DNA from: Panagrolaimus kolymaensis
Lineage: Eukaryota > Nematoda > Chromadorea > Rhabditida > Panagrolaimidae
Direction of reading: 5' to 3'
DNA: 64,000 bases
Assembly (NCBI GenBank): GCA_028622995.1
Contig: JAJQJQ010000003.1
Location: forward strand, 4,464,001-4,528,000
Below are positions 1 to 11,943 of the stretch, piece after piece. A program made the translations under genes and the position numbers. Each line of letters opens with the position of its first letter. Within the stretch, counting starts at the first letter, position 1. The notes beneath the pieces are model-generated. The model did not search any database. It was given only the letters and a program-made list of their open reading frames with translations, and was not told where the DNA came from.

Positions 1-133
1 TTTTGTTTTTATGTCTCTTCTCTAAACTTTAGCCGCCAATGTTTTGAAAGTAAAAATTATTTTTAATAACATAATATACCAAATTTGGGAACAAAAGGTT
101 ATAAATATAATAAAAGAATGATCATGTAGTTTA

Positions 134-2317
134 TTATTCTTCCACATCATCTTCTTCCAAAAAATCATCGTTGTCACTTTGATCCGATTCTCCATCAGAA
201 TCTTGGTCATCGGCAGAAATTTCTTCTTCATTTTCGTCCATTTCTTCTTCGTTATCAAATGAAGGGGTTTCTTCTTCGATGATGTTTTTAGATTCAATCT
301 TTTGTAAGCAGTCGACTATTATTTTGTGCTTCCATGTTATCGGGGCTTTAGATTTTATAATTTTGGTTACCAATTCCCCAGCATTCGCTTTCGATCTCAC
401 TTTTCTTTGACCGATAATAGTTCGAGTTCCATTCTTTTCACATCGAACATTGTTGTTATAATGCAAATCTGCCAACTTTGTTCTCATATCATAACCATGA
501 GGTGGATAGTATGTTTTCTTGGGTCGGTATTTTCCAGTTGCAAGGGAATGGAAGTTTTCAACTCTGGAAGTTGCAAAATCAGGAGAAGTTTTGATAAAGT
601 CAGCAAGGAATTTTTCGTTGGTAATTTTCGAAAACAAACAAAAGTATCCATAACCAATTGGGTCCATGTACTCATTGTCATCTTCATCAGGATTAATTGG
701 TGTATGCTTACATTTATCAATTTTGGAGAAAACAAGTGATTTGAAAAGTTCGGATCCTTTGTCTGGGTTCATTTTCTTGAAATCCTCTTTCCTTTTTTTA
801 TCTTTTCCAGTTGTATCTTCAATTGCTTCGGATAGCTGGTTGAAAATATTGTCGTTTTCAAATTCATGAATACCAATGATGTGGAATAAAGATGACAACA
901 AAATTTCACGCGCTAATTCTCCATCACCTTTTCCTTCACTAATACTGTACCATAAATGATTTTTGATTCCTTTTACAAAATCTTTGAGGTTGAAGCTTTT
1001 TTTCTTTTTTGCTTCATTGCGCAAGTCTCGAACGATTGGTTTCACCATGTGCCATGCATCGAACATATGAGTAATTGCAGGATATTTTTCTCTCACCATT
1101 TTTATGATTGTGGTATGCCTATCGGTTGTCAATCGGTTTACTTGAATTTCATTTTCTTCTAGTAAATCCAATATTTTTCTTACACCTTCTGCTTCCATTC
1201 GTCCACTTACATCAGCTGTCATAGATTTGTGGAGGGTTTCAGAAGCAATGATATAGCCACTTTCTGAATCGATAGCGGTAACACAACATAGTGCTGCACA
1301 AAATCCGGGTGAATCATATTGACCATCCATAAGCAAATTTAGTGGTGTTTGAGTACGATCTTTTAACATTTGCAAGATATCAGCATGTTCATTATTATAA
1401 TGTTCGCGAACAACGGGCCATACAACGTTTTTAGCATTTTCTTTATAAAGAGTTCCTCCAAAAATTCCTATTTTGGCAAGATTGAATAATTCTTTCAAAG
1501 AAGGATAAGGAACGGGAGTAATTGTAGCAGCAGATGCTAAAAGAGCATTTCCTTGATAAATTTTTGTACCAGGAAGCGTTTCTTGTGTGGCCCATGTCTT
1601 TTGACTTTGAGGACAGCAATTTGAACATCGAAATGTTATGCTTGCAGCAGTACCAATAATACGCAATTCCTTTTTTCGATTTGCGCTAAGTACGGCCTTG
1701 CATTCGGGGCAATTGTTGAAAATTGATAAAAGCTTTTTTTTGGAAATCATTACATATTCTACCATATCTTCAACAGGTTCTTCATTTTCTTCTGGAAGTT
1801 CAACAATAATAGGAGGATTTCGAGGAGTCATTTCATCATTGATATATATATCTTTGACTTTGCGATATGGTCCTCGTTTTTTTCTTTCAGGTAAAGGCTG
1901 AGGAGAACCTGTTACATGATAATCAAAATCAATCACATCATAATTAGGGGAAGAATCATTAGGCAGAGGATCAATAGTTGAAGTATTTCTTTCTGCTTCT
2001 TTTCTTTCAATGGGACGTCCATAAGCTTGTTTGTAATCCAATCGAAGAACTTTAGGAGCAGTAGGTCCAGAACCTTCTGTTCTAAATGGAGGTGGTCGAG
2101 CATCTTTCTTTAGCGATTTGACTCTTCCATTTTCATAAATCAAATCATTTTGGTTGAAGTGGCTTGCACAAAAAACAGTATATCTGCTATAACCGAGCAT
2201 ATCTTGATGATTGATTCCAAAAATATCAGCCCATTGTAGCTTACGCCATTCCACAGTAGGTATAGTTACAGAGCTATTAGGATGAACAGTATTTCCGCAA
2301 GCGGGGCAAGTTTTCAT
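134..2317 (-). CDS. THAP-finger, Kolobok-type DDE transposase (intact, single exon)
   Basis: A 727-residue intron-less frame runs from ATG to stop unbroken. The N-terminus has a THAP-type C2CH finger (C4, C7, C50, H53; spacing C-x2-C-x42-C-x2-H). A second cysteine cluster (CPEC near 203, CSNC near 231) precedes the catalytic core. The core has a DGQYDSPG motif near 331, TDRH near 398 and DAWH near 420, which are familiar from THAP/Kolobok-like transposases. A candidate third acidic residue is E587 in SRVENFH. From family knowledge such proteins bind DNA ends through the THAP finger and cut and paste DNA at TTAA sites. The C-terminus is a long acidic tail. It lies divergent to a small zinc-domain gene about 430 bases away. 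I could not find terminal repeats; the left end may lie outside the window. It could be a live element gene or a domesticated copy. The family call is firm; the exact superfamily is moderately sure. Confidence 0.85.
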   Translation of the reverse strand: MKTCPACGNTVHPNSSVTIPTVEWRKLQWADIFGINHQDMLGYSRYTVFCASHFNQNDLIYENGRVKSLKKDARPPPFRTEGSGPTAPKVLRLDYKQAYGRPIERKEAERNTSTIDPLPNDSSPNYDVIDFDYHVTGSPQPLPERKKRGPYRKVKDIYINDEMTPRNPPIIVELPEENEEPVEDMVEYVMISKKKLLSIFNNCPECKAVLSANRKKELRIIGTAASITFRCSNCCPQSQKTWATQETLPGTKIYQGNALLASAATITPVPYPSLKELFNLAKIGIFGGTLYKENAKNVVWPVVREHYNNEHADILQMLKDRTQTPLNLLMDGQYDSPGFCAALCCVTAIDSESGYIIASETLHKSMTADVSGRMEAEGVRKILDLLEENEIQVNRLTTDRHTTIIKMVREKYPAITHMFDAWHMVKPIVRDLRNEAKKKKSFNLKDFVKGIKNHLWYSISEGKGDGELAREILLSSLFHIIGIHEFENDNIFNQLSEAIEDTTGKDKKRKEDFKKMNPDKGSELFKSLVFSKIDKCKHTPINPDEDDNEYMDPIGYGYFCLFSKITNEKFLADFIKTSPDFATSRVENFHSLATGKYRPKKTYYPPHGYDMRTKLADLHYNNNVRCEKNGTRTIIGQRKVRSKANAGELVTKIIKSKAPITWKHKIIVDCLQKIESKNIIEEETPSFDNEEEMDENEEEISADDQDSDGESDQSDNDDFLEEDDVEE

Positions 2318-2660
2318 GATTCTAAAAATAATTATGCATTGCGTAAAGGATCTTTCAATAATTAAAAGGGTAAATGATAAATACGCGCAAAATATTACAA
2401 TCTTTCTACCAAAAGCGAAATAAAATTGTTGGGAACTGCTATGAATATGGAACTAATGAAATCGAATTGTTTGAGAATGCAGGCATCAACCTAAAATATT
2501 CGCTCTTTTTCTTTTACAAGTGTGAAGAATAACAACAGGTAAAAGAATGAGTGAAAGTGTGAACTTTCCGTTGAAGAAAGCTATTTGACCTTCGCCTTAG
2601 GTAAATAATTCATATAATTATTTTTGGCCAAATAATAAATTTCCATAATCAAAATAAAAT

Positions 2661-2715
2661 ATCTTTGCCTTTATTTTTCAATTTCGAAATCTTTGCCTTT
2701 ATTTTTCAATTTCGA
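2661..2715. repeat. 28-bp tandem duplication in the divergent intergenic stretch
   Basis: A unit beginning ATCTTTGCCTTTATTTTTC occurs twice with a 28-base period (2661-2687 and 2689-2715), the copies apparently identical. It lies just upstream of the gene starting at 2745 and inside the interval shared with the divergent transposase gene. It may be a slippage product or duplicated promoter sequence. Confidence 0.8.
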
Positions 2716-2744
2716 CTTCCCTTTTTCTTCAAAGCTATTTTATA

Positions 2745-3341
2745 ATGGAAAATTCAATCACGCCATATGCTTTTTTTCCAAAAAAGAAACCAACTTCCTC
2801 ATCAAACATTCTTTCAACATATCCTACTACTCATTACTGCAATCTTCTTGGATGTGAGTTTAGTGGAAGTCGTGCATCAGATGAATGGTGTAACTGCAAC
2901 AATTGTTTGTCAATGCCTACTGTAGAGGAAATGGTTTGCTGTTGCAGTATCAGAGAAAGCTCAACGCAATGGGCTGCTAATTGGCAACGATTTATTGGTA
3001 AATATGAAGGATGTTTTGCAAATCACGACACCATTGAACAAACAATCCAAAACCGTATTGAACTAGATGCTTTTATTTTGCTTGATCAAATAAGATTGAA
3101 GCAAGTTGCTCAGTTGACCCGAAGCATATATATTGATAAATACGATTATGCAGAAGAATCAGCAAAATATCGATTTGCTTGTTACCGTAAAATAACAATG
3201 TTGGTACATCAAACACTCGGTATTGGTAAAAGACTACAATTACCAGCTTGTGTCGTTGCTCTTGTAAGAAAGGTATATCCATCAGCCGACAATGAATATA
3301 AAGGATACAATGGATGTTATTTTGATGATGATGAAAGCTAA
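2745..3341 (+). CDS. Stand-alone P2X7 'ballast'-like cysteine-rich zinc-domain protein
   Basis: A 198-residue single-exon protein resembling the cytoplasmic 'ballast' region of vertebrate P2X7 receptors, without any channel part. Visible hallmarks are a WCNCNNC cluster, then MPTVEE and a CCC triplet (about residues 48-68), a second block with CF-x-NHD, and a C-terminal block where RFACYR is followed by a glycine/arginine-rich turn, PACVVALVRKVYP and a G-Y tail. These match in order the P2X7 pattern W-C-x-C-x2-C...CC...YR-x-F...P-S-C-V-V-x2-I-R-x2-Y/F-P. In P2X7 these cysteines bind zinc and the domain binds GDP; the role of stand-alone copies is not known. It sits back to back with the transposase gene, so it could be cargo or a second gene of the same element. 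There is no signal peptide and no membrane segment. Confidence 0.82.
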   Translation: MENSITPYAFFPKKKPTSSSNILSTYPTTHYCNLLGCEFSGSRASDEWCNCNNCLSMPTVEEMVCCCSIRESSTQWAANWQRFIGKYEGCFANHDTIEQTIQNRIELDAFILLDQIRLKQVAQLTRSIYIDKYDYAEESAKYRFACYRKITMLVHQTLGIGKRLQLPACVVALVRKVYPSADNEYKGYNGCYFDDDES

Positions 3342-5366
3342 ATTTTTCCACAAATAAGACTGTATTATTGTATATTGTTATTTGTTTTTTATTTACTTTG
3401 TTATTATAAATATTTACTGTGATAGAGATTGTTGTAAGTGAAGAATGTCTCCTTTTCGACGAAGTTTCACTTGACAATATGAGGGAAAGGCAATTGCAAA
3501 AATAAAAAGTTAGACAAAAGCGATACATCCTTTTTAGTAACACATATAAGTGAATTTGTAGTTGATAGGGTATTATTTCAAACAAGTATAAATCAACTTC
3601 AAATGATCAGCAAAGAATATGAAGATGATGATGATCAAAGTAATCATAAACCTTGAAAGGTTTCATAAACGCATCATCAACATCGTTTTGAAAAAGCCAT
3701 ATTCCCAAAAGTATCTCAAGCAACTCAAATTACAACCCATCCTCGATTGCTAACATAATCACTAACCTTTGAACAAAGTCAGAGGTTTCATAAAGCATAA
3801 ACATCAATCTAGGAAAAGCAACATTTGAAAATCATCCATCATTCAATCATTATCCATAAACAGCCATAGACCTTCAAAATTATCTAAAAATTGAACTAAA
3901 GAAAAAACCAAACAATACGAAAAAACTGGCCTGGAATAAATGATGACGAAGCAACCATTGAACGAAGTATCTAAAAACAGAACTAAAGATATGACAAAAA
4001 CAATAAAAATAACTTCCCTGTAGCATGAAGATGAAGCAGCAGATACCATATTCATAAAAACAATCAAATCATCCATCAAAATCGAGAAAAACTAACAACT
4101 TTACATCAAACATCATCAAAAAAAATTGGAAATGAAAAAAACCAAAGCAAAAATAATTTCGAAACGAAAAAACGTTTCAAATTTCGCGCCCTTGTCCAGA
4201 CCCAATTTTTTCATCTTCTACGACACGGAACCTTCATTTTCGAAAAAGGCAGCAAATAGTCTTGTTCCTTTAAGACTAATAACAAAATTGCGGTTGACTT
4301 CAGCTCGATCAGTGAAAACTGTCACGGATTTAATTGGGACGTCTCGAGCATTAAGAGATAAAATTGAACGTTGTTCGGACATTTTTTTGAAGCTAAAAAA
4401 ATGAATAATTTAAAAAATGACGTCTTTTTTTAAAGTGAAAAATAAAGCTAATGAAACTCGAAGAGAAGCGCGCTTGAAAGAGAAAAATTGTTGTTTTAAA
4501 ACAAACATGTGCAAACATCAGCAAAAAAATAAAAATAAAGAAAATAACCACGAAAAACAACAACAAAATATGGCCTTATCTTTTCCTCCCTCACTCCACT
4601 CTCACCATATTTCAATATATTTTTTTGTCGTCCTGGGCAACACTAAACAACAAAAAATGGAAGTCAAAAATTAAAAAAAACTAGTGTTATAATAGAAATT
4701 TTAAGGAAATTTGTTGTTTTAAAAAGTTTAAAATAACAATAAAAAAACAATTTTTCATACGAGACGAAATTATTTGTCCTCATGGCGGTGCAAGAGCAAG
4801 AGTGCGGTGAAGGACGCGGAAGCGGTTGCCTTTTATTTTGTTTGGAAAAGAAAAGTTGTTGGGTGCCTTGTTTGTGAATGTGCGTGTGTTTCAAAACAAC
4901 AAAAAAGCTGCCCAGTACACAGAGCTTTTTTTATGAGAGAAAGAGAAAAAAAATGCTGGAACACATTTGTGTTGAAAGTAAAAATTGAAAAATAAAATAA
5001 TGATTCAGCAAAATCAACAAGAATAGAAAAAACGTCAAATATGACTAGTTTTTTTCATTTGTTTGTTTGTCACTGATTCAGTAAGTCCGTGTCTTGTTTG
5101 GTTAATTGGTTTTTATGTTAAACTTTGATTTTTGCTTGAATGATTTTTTATTTATTACCCTTTTTGACATCGCGTACAGATGCGTTACATAAATATTACA
5201 TTTACCAGACAAAATAAAAAATAGTTAAAAAGTAAAGTTAAAACTAAAGGTCAAAAAAATAAAATAAGAGTTTTTAAAAAATAAATAAGTGATTAAAGTA
5301 AAGTTTTTTTGTTTGCTTTTAAATTTAATATAAAAAAATCAGATTCTTTTTTTCTTTGTTTTATTT
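3342..5366. other. Intergenic stretch, no supported gene
   Basis: No open frame here looks like protein. The part at about 3600-4110 is less T-rich than its surroundings and holds imperfect short repeats (for example two versions of TATCTAAAAA followed by GAACTAAAG near 3875 and 3965), possibly a decayed repeat. A 92-codon frame at 4126-4404 has no recognisable domain. The rest is AT-rich homopolymer sequence. Confidence 0.5.
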
Positions 5367-7583
5367 TTAACACGCTTTTACTTGATTATAATAGGTTATA
5401 GTTTCATTAAGGGGATATTCAATTGTATATTTAATAAGGAGATCACGTTGTTCACCAGGTGCAAGGTGTACCGCCCATTCGAGATGTTGTTCTTTATTAA
5501 TACGAGCATCCATACGTCCTGGGCGTAAATCGGGCGATAATACACAAATCTATAAAGAAATAAATATTTTTTATGACTTATTGTATTTTTAAGGCAATAA
5601 AAAAACAAAGCAAACAAAAGGATCACTAACCTATATTTAAAGAAAAACGAAGGGAAAATGAATAAATAAATAAATATTATGAGTTTTCTACATAACTACT
5701 CTTGGACGAAAAATCTGTAATAAGACTATGCTTAAGCAAAGGGAACGAAACACAAAAAATAGAATTTTGTGAAAACTTACTTTAATTTTTTCATCCACAG
5801 CTTTTGGAATGGGTTCACGAATAGTAATTAATGCACTTTGTGAAGCTTTTGCGTTTCTCAATGAGACAATTTGTTCATGAGTGCATAGAGAGTTTTTAGT
5901 CATAAATCCGACTTGCTCGTTTAATCGAGAACATGGTTTATATTCAACTTTTAAGGATGGATCAATCCCAAGAGAACATCTGAATTCTTCTCCAGGCAAA
6001 ATTGATTTTAATTGGGTCTAAAATTGCTATTATTTTTTTAAGTTTTCTAGTATTTTTGCTTACAGTTGAAATAAAACTATTATTCAAATAAATGCTAGCT
6101 GTTCCAGGAAGCAATGGCAAAGTTGAAGTATTGGTTATTATTGCTGTAAGGAAAGCTGAAGCTGTTTTGGATGGAACTGTTTCATGAGTAAAAATGGGCT
6201 CAAATTCAAGAGCTGCGATTTGAACTTTGTAACTTCGACCATCGCTTAAAATTGTGGCGGGCTCTTCGATAGAGAAACATGAGCAAGGTAAGTGATCATA
6301 GTTCTATAAAAAAAACAATGAAGAATCATTTTAAATATTTTCTTTGGTGTTATCAATTTTTCCAAGCATAATGTTTGCTTTTTCTCGCTTTTTCTTGCCT
6401 ACCTGTCCAAGACTATGTTCATGGTCCGATGCGGTGTATGCAATCGTCATACGTTGCAATGCTGCAGCATCAGTGAATTCGTCGCAATTAAATGAACCAA
6501 AGCCCATATCTTCTTCACTTCCATTACTTAAAGGTTTGCGGCGAGAAGAAGCATTGCGTTGTCGAAGACTAGAAAAACAACAAATTTGAATCAATGATTT
6601 TTGGTTAATCAAAAAAAAATAGTACTTTGGTGTTTGACGTAGAAAAGCTGCAGCTAAAATTGGAAGAGTTGGAACTGATCCGGCAACACAAGGGGTGGCT
6701 GTACTTAAAATGAGTTCAGCTTCTCGCCAATCTTCATCAGTTTTTTGTTCAATCAAACCATAATACATGAGTTTAATTTTATTGGAACAACATGAATCAA
6801 TTCCAGAAGTGGATGCACGAATGTCATAAGATGGTTTCCAAGTGACGCAATAAACTTGATAATTTAAATGAAGTTCAGCTTTGCCCTCTTCTTCCATCAA
6901 AACAGTTATATTAATACTACGTTTGTGATTGTCGTATTCATGTTTGCATCTGATGTGATCTAAATTTCGTTCAAGGGCATCGACTCTTTCTTTAAGGTTA
7001 AAACAGAGTTTTTCTTTTTCCCGGATTTCTTGCTTTAAGTTGCTCGCAGTTTGGCCTAAAAGGTAATTTTTATTTGAATATTTTAAACTAAATAAGTACC
7101 GTAATAGTCTAAAAAGGATGTCAAATTCTTCATTGCATCTTCGCACAGCAAAAATGCATGGTTGGCTGATATCATTTTATCTTCTTTAGGGATAATAACA
7201 TTTTGTCCAATTTGACCTGCAACTCCATCAAGAACTTCCAATCTTTTCTTTAAAACATGGATTTGATCTTCTGTGATAGCTCTCTCATTTTCAACTTGGA
7301 CTTTTTCTTCTTCCATTTTAGATACCTGTTGATTGTTATTTTCAATCATCTCAGTTGGAAGTTCGAGATATTGCACTTCTTGAATAACGCAGCTTCCACG
7401 ACCTTCAACTCTGATAGATTGGCGTTCAATAACTGAAGAAACATTTTGAACCACGATAATATTTTTTCCTTCTTTTAAATCTAATTCCAAAATTCTTTTA
7501 ACTTCTGCTCTATCCGAATAAACAATTACCGTTTTTGTTGGTAAATCCCTCGCTTCGAGATTTTTTGTAAAGCATTCTTGCAT
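5367..7583 (-). CDS. DUF4140/DUF4139 protein (Caenorhabditis F37C4.5-like)
   Basis: Six exons (7583-7100, 7055-6626, 6568-6403, 6303-6064, 6017-5781, 5549-5367) join in phase to 579 residues. The N-terminal domain (VIVYSDRAEVKR..., IRVEGRG) is the DUF4140 type. A coiled-coil stretch rich in E/K/Q follows (about 70-190). The C-terminal half has the DUF4139 pattern, with VTWKPSYDIRAST, a tract of 'DWREAELILSTATP' and a final beta-rich segment ending in APGEQRDLLIKYTIEYP. The family occurs in bacteria and animals (C. elegans F37C4.5); no enzyme activity is established. No signal peptide is seen. The open frame continues upstream of the chosen ATG to an acceptor-like AG at 7619-7620, so a further 5' exon is possible. 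Confidence 0.85.
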
Positions 7584-7618
7584 TTTTATTTCTGCTGCTG
7601 CTTTATTTTCCGAGAGTT

Positions 7619-10043
7619 CTACAAAAAAAAAGAAGCATACAGTAACTTTTGATAGATATCAAAGTCTATTTAACATTAAAAAATAACTGACACGAAGGAA
7701 ACGCTATTCACTATTAAAAAAACGACTATTAAAATGACCAGGGTTTCATTATCATTAAAAAAGGTTAATGGCTTTCTACTTCTGTCGTTGAAATGAAGCA
7801 GCAAATGTGTGCTGCATAAAAAGTTTAGAAAGGAAAAGCTTAAAAACCGATAAGGATTGAAAGCTTGTGAAAAGCTTATACCCTTTAATTTCTTAGAGAA
7901 AGATCTAGAGAAGTTATCCTAAAAAAACACACAATAGAAAGAAGTAAACTGACCATACCAACCATAGCGGAGGAGAAAAATTATTTTTTCTTATCAGAAA
8001 TAGGGCATTCACTTAACTTTTGGTCCACCCCTCAAATGAAAGCAAAGAGCGCTCTATGAACATAGATTAATTTACTTTCCACAAAGATCAGTAAATATAA
8101 ATATGGAAACAAACATGGAAATGGAAAAAACAAAATTTTGATTTACTTCCTTATCGAATTTTAAAAGTACTTTTTTAAGTCAACAAAAAGAATCTATGAT
8201 TTATTTATTTTTAATTTAACTTAAAATTTGCGCATCTTTCTTAGAAAGTTTTTTTTGCCATCATTATTACATATTTTGGTTTGGTTGTTTTGTTCGTATT
8301 TTAGCAAAAAGAAAGTAAAATTAATAAATTTAAAAAAAGGTAGCAAATTAAAAATTTTAGGTACATAATAAACTTAAAAATTTGCGAGGGTGAAAGAAAC
8401 AGAAGAAAATGTGTTAGAAATAACTTTTCGCCTCCAAATGAAAAGCATCTTATCAGTGTTCTGATGCGCTTGGGAAAGAAGGCGGAATTTTGCCACATAG
8501 AAAGTTTTTTTTTGCTGTCAGTTTAGCTTATAAGGAGAAGAAACAAAGGTCAAATTTCCATTTCATTGAAATGCAAAAACACAGTTTTTATTTGATAAAA
8601 AAAACTTTGCGCAAAATCAAAGCATACCAGCTTCCTAAAAAAAAGAGAGAAGATAGATACCATTAAATTAATTGAAAGAGTATGGTATTTTTCCGTTTTT
8701 ATAGGATATTTTCAATGAAAGTTTTTTATAGGTATATGAGTAAAAATGAAGGGTTTTATACTTTATCAAAGAGAGTATGGGTAAACAAAAAGTTTCAAAG
8801 AAAAGCAGCAAGCCTATAAAAAATGCATTGAGTATTTTATGATAAGAATTTTTTTCCTTTTATATCCATCATCTTAAGAAGTTGTAAACAGGAAGCATGT
8901 TGACAAGTGTTTTTCATTGAAAAAGGCAAGACCACCATAAATTTTAACAAAACCATCTTAAAATATAAACATATTTATTTTTGATTAAACTTTCAAAAAC
9001 TGATTTTAAAATAGCTCACAGAGAAATGTGGTGCTACTGACAGCATGTGAAAAATACCGAATGATTATATTGACTTTAAGGTCGAAAAAAATAACTTGCT
9101 TCTGTCGTCTGCCCCTAGATGGCACTACCCGGTACAACTTCACAGGAGGAATTTTATTCCATCCCTCATCAAGTTGTTGTTATTCTTATCAATGTTTTAA
9201 CCATGCATTTTATTTTTTTCTTCTTCAATGCTTTGACCTCCTTTTTTATTTGTCAATTTTTTGACCAGCTTGCAGTTTCTGGGATGTTGTCGTTTATGGA
9301 GAAGGAAAAAAGTTTTATCTTAAAATTTCTCTTTTAAATGCCATGTTTTGACGTTCAGGGTTATCAAAAGAAAAACTAAAATAGGAAGAAAAAAATGCAT
9401 TTATGCAAAGTCAGCATTAAATCCATTAAGGTAAACATGAAAGGTAGAAAGCAATATCAATTAAACTCATACATATGTTTGATTAAACTTTTCCCAGAAT
9501 AGAGGTTGTTGGGTTGTAAAAACTTCAAAAAAGGGTGCAAAAGTTTTGCTAATTGGAAAGTTTTTTTTTTAAATATGAGGTGACAATGTTTGCTTTTTCC
9601 GATATTTTTACATCCATTAATCGTTTGTTATTAAAGCAAAAGTGCATTTATTATTACGTACCTCTAATCCAGAAAAATTATTCACGTTAAAATGTAACAA
9701 CGTTCGACGGAAATGAAAACAAACTTGTTTTTATTTTATTTAAAACTTGACTGACAAAAAAACGATTTCACAAAAACGGAGCTTAATCCAAGCGGACTGG
9801 GTTCCTCTGTCATCATTGTTCGCGCAATTTAATGACTCGTCGTCCGTTGCGTTTGTGGCGGTCGAAGTAGCAACGTTTACATAATCGAAGGGAAAAAAAC
9901 GGATGTCAGAGTAACAACACGATGTGATCAAAAAATGAAAAGTTGAAGCAGTCGTTTTTCTTTATTAGTGGACACAAATAGCATTTTTTGGACACTTCAC
10001 TCTTTGGATAAAAGAATTAAATTTGCGTCGATGTTAATTTTTT
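7619..10043. other. Intergenic stretch, no supported gene
   Basis: AT-rich sequence between the start of the DUF4139 gene and the secreted mosaic protein gene. Frames on both strands are short, rich in F/K/L and without domains. It is presumably the promoter region and 5' flank of both neighbours; I recognise no specific site. Confidence 0.5.
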
Positions 10044-11701
10044 ATGTTGACGAAAATTTATTTTTTTGTAATACTTTTTTCAAAGGTTGCTGCTCAAAAT
10101 GTTATTTCAGAAGATGATATAAATTTTAGGTAATTTTTTCTTTAATATTTTCGGATTCTTTAAATAATTTTCAGGATATTCAATACTTCATTAGTCGAAG
10201 TCCAAGATGAGAATGATCGATTTCTTCCCATTTGTGCTGACTCATTTACACATTTTTTAGCTGAACTTATTTGTCGTCAATTCCATTTTAAGTAAATTTT
10301 TTAATATAATTTTTTGTACTAAAAACTAAGATTATTTTAGCCATGTCGATAGCTTTAAACAAGTCCCTCTTACTAGTCTTACTTCCATAAATGTTTTATG
10401 CCATTCCAATCATGATTGCTCGAAATATTTAGCTTTTGGATGTGGAAATGGCATCGAACTAAAATGTTCGCACAAAAGTAAGAATTCACAAATTAAATAA
10501 TTTTGTCAATGCAAGGCATTTTTTTAGCAACGAAATGTCCAAAAGGTTTCCATTTTTTAAGATCAAATAAATGCATAAAAATCCCGAATAAAATATTTTC
10601 ATCATACGATGAATCAGAAAAATACTGTTCCAACCAAAATTATACTTTGGTCTCTTTTTATGCTTTAGATGTAAAAACCCAAATTAACGCTGTTATCAAA
10701 ATACTTAAAAAGATTCATTTTAGTAAGCAATAGTTTCTTGAGTGTTTCAATGAAAACCTAAATTTAGCGATAAATTCTGATACCAAGTTATTGACATCTG
10801 GTGTTCGACAAGCAAATTTATGGTTATGGAAAAGTAGCGTCATTTATAATGGTACTGTAATTAATGGCAATGGAAGATGTCTTGGAATTTATTTTGATCA
10901 GCTTATTGCGGTTGATTGCAATAATAATAGTTTTATTCCTATTTGTGAATTCAATATAGCCCAAAATTGTGTTACTTCTGATGGATTTTATGAAGGCACA
11001 GTATCCAAGACTAAAGATGGCCTAAATTGCTTGAAATGGAATAAACCAGGTTTTGGTCTATCAACAAATTTATTTTCTGAACAAAATCTATGGAATCATA
11101 ATTATTGTCGAAATCCAGAAGGAAATCGTGAAATGCCTTGGTGTTTGGTTGGCGCAAACACATTTCAAGAATGTATTGTTTCATTATGTCCAGTTAAAAA
11201 GCATGTAAATGATGTGATAAACTTTGTTGGTTGTGGAGAAAACGAAAAACAATGCGGTATTGTTGACCAATGCATTTTTAATGACTATTTTTGTGATTAT
11301 GAAAATGACTGTCAAAATGGTTTCGATGAAATTGGATGTTGTAAGTTTTGTTATTTATTTTTGTTTGACCAATAAAATAACATCAACAATAAACAATAAA
11401 TAAGTTTTATAGCAAATTTCTTAAAAGAATATAATTTAATTGGGGATTACAAATTGGTAGATGATGTTAATGAAATATGGACACATATTCCTCATATTCA
11501 AGGGGTAAAGATTTTTTACCGCAGCGGCTTTTTAAGTTTGAAAAATTTTAGTGCGCTCGAAAATGCATTGAAACTATTAACTATCGATGTGAATCATTTT
11601 CTTATGATGAAAGCAAACGAATTTGTTTATTGAGTAATGTTACCACAAATCCAGCGGTTATTCTTCAAAGCTCAGATTCAAAATATTACCGACAAAATTA
11701 A
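10044..11701 (+). CDS. Secreted mosaic protein: SRCR, C-type lectin, kringle, LDLa and PAN domains
   Basis: Seven exons (10044-10129, 10175-10291, 10341-10477, 10528-10722, 10768-11340, 11413-11504, 11552-11701) join in phase to 449 residues. A signal peptide (MLTKIYFFVILFSKVAAQ) is followed by an SRCR-like domain (VEVQDEN...ICRQFHF), a C-type-lectin-like domain (CPKGFHFLRSNKCI...ALWLW-type core), a kringle (six cysteines, YCRNPEGNREMPWC), an LDL-receptor A repeat (C-x3-QC...DYENDCQNGFDEIGC) and a C-terminal PAN/apple domain (CARKCIETINYRCESFSYD). All are extracellular disulphide modules for carbohydrate, protein or lipoprotein binding. No protease domain and no membrane anchor follow. The SRCR call is the weakest of the five; kringle, LDLa and PAN are clear. 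The fourth intron is only 45 bases. Confidence 0.85.
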
Positions 11702-11943
11702 CCTTTGCGCTTTTTTTTTAAATAATGAGTCGTTCTATTGTTCTTTGTTCTTGAGAAATATGGGAATAAATGTCTTTCATTTTAGGCCACATTTTAATTT
11801 TTAAACTTTTTTCATTATTTTTTAAAGATTTACTTTTTTTATTAAACATTGTAAGATTGCTTCAAAGATCTTGTTATAAATTTTAAAATTTATTTATACA
11901 TTTGCAACAAAATTAGATAAACTTTTAAAGGAAGTAACAAAAT

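Noticed and set aside
3073..3585. 170-codon frame on the minus strand opposite the ballast-domain gene
   Set aside because: It is the antisense of a recognisable protein plus its 3' flank and shows no domain.
4126..4404. A 92-codon frame on the plus strand
   Set aside because: No domain, no conserved motif, no clear neighbouring exon; composition is like the surrounding noise. I could not fully exclude a small gene.
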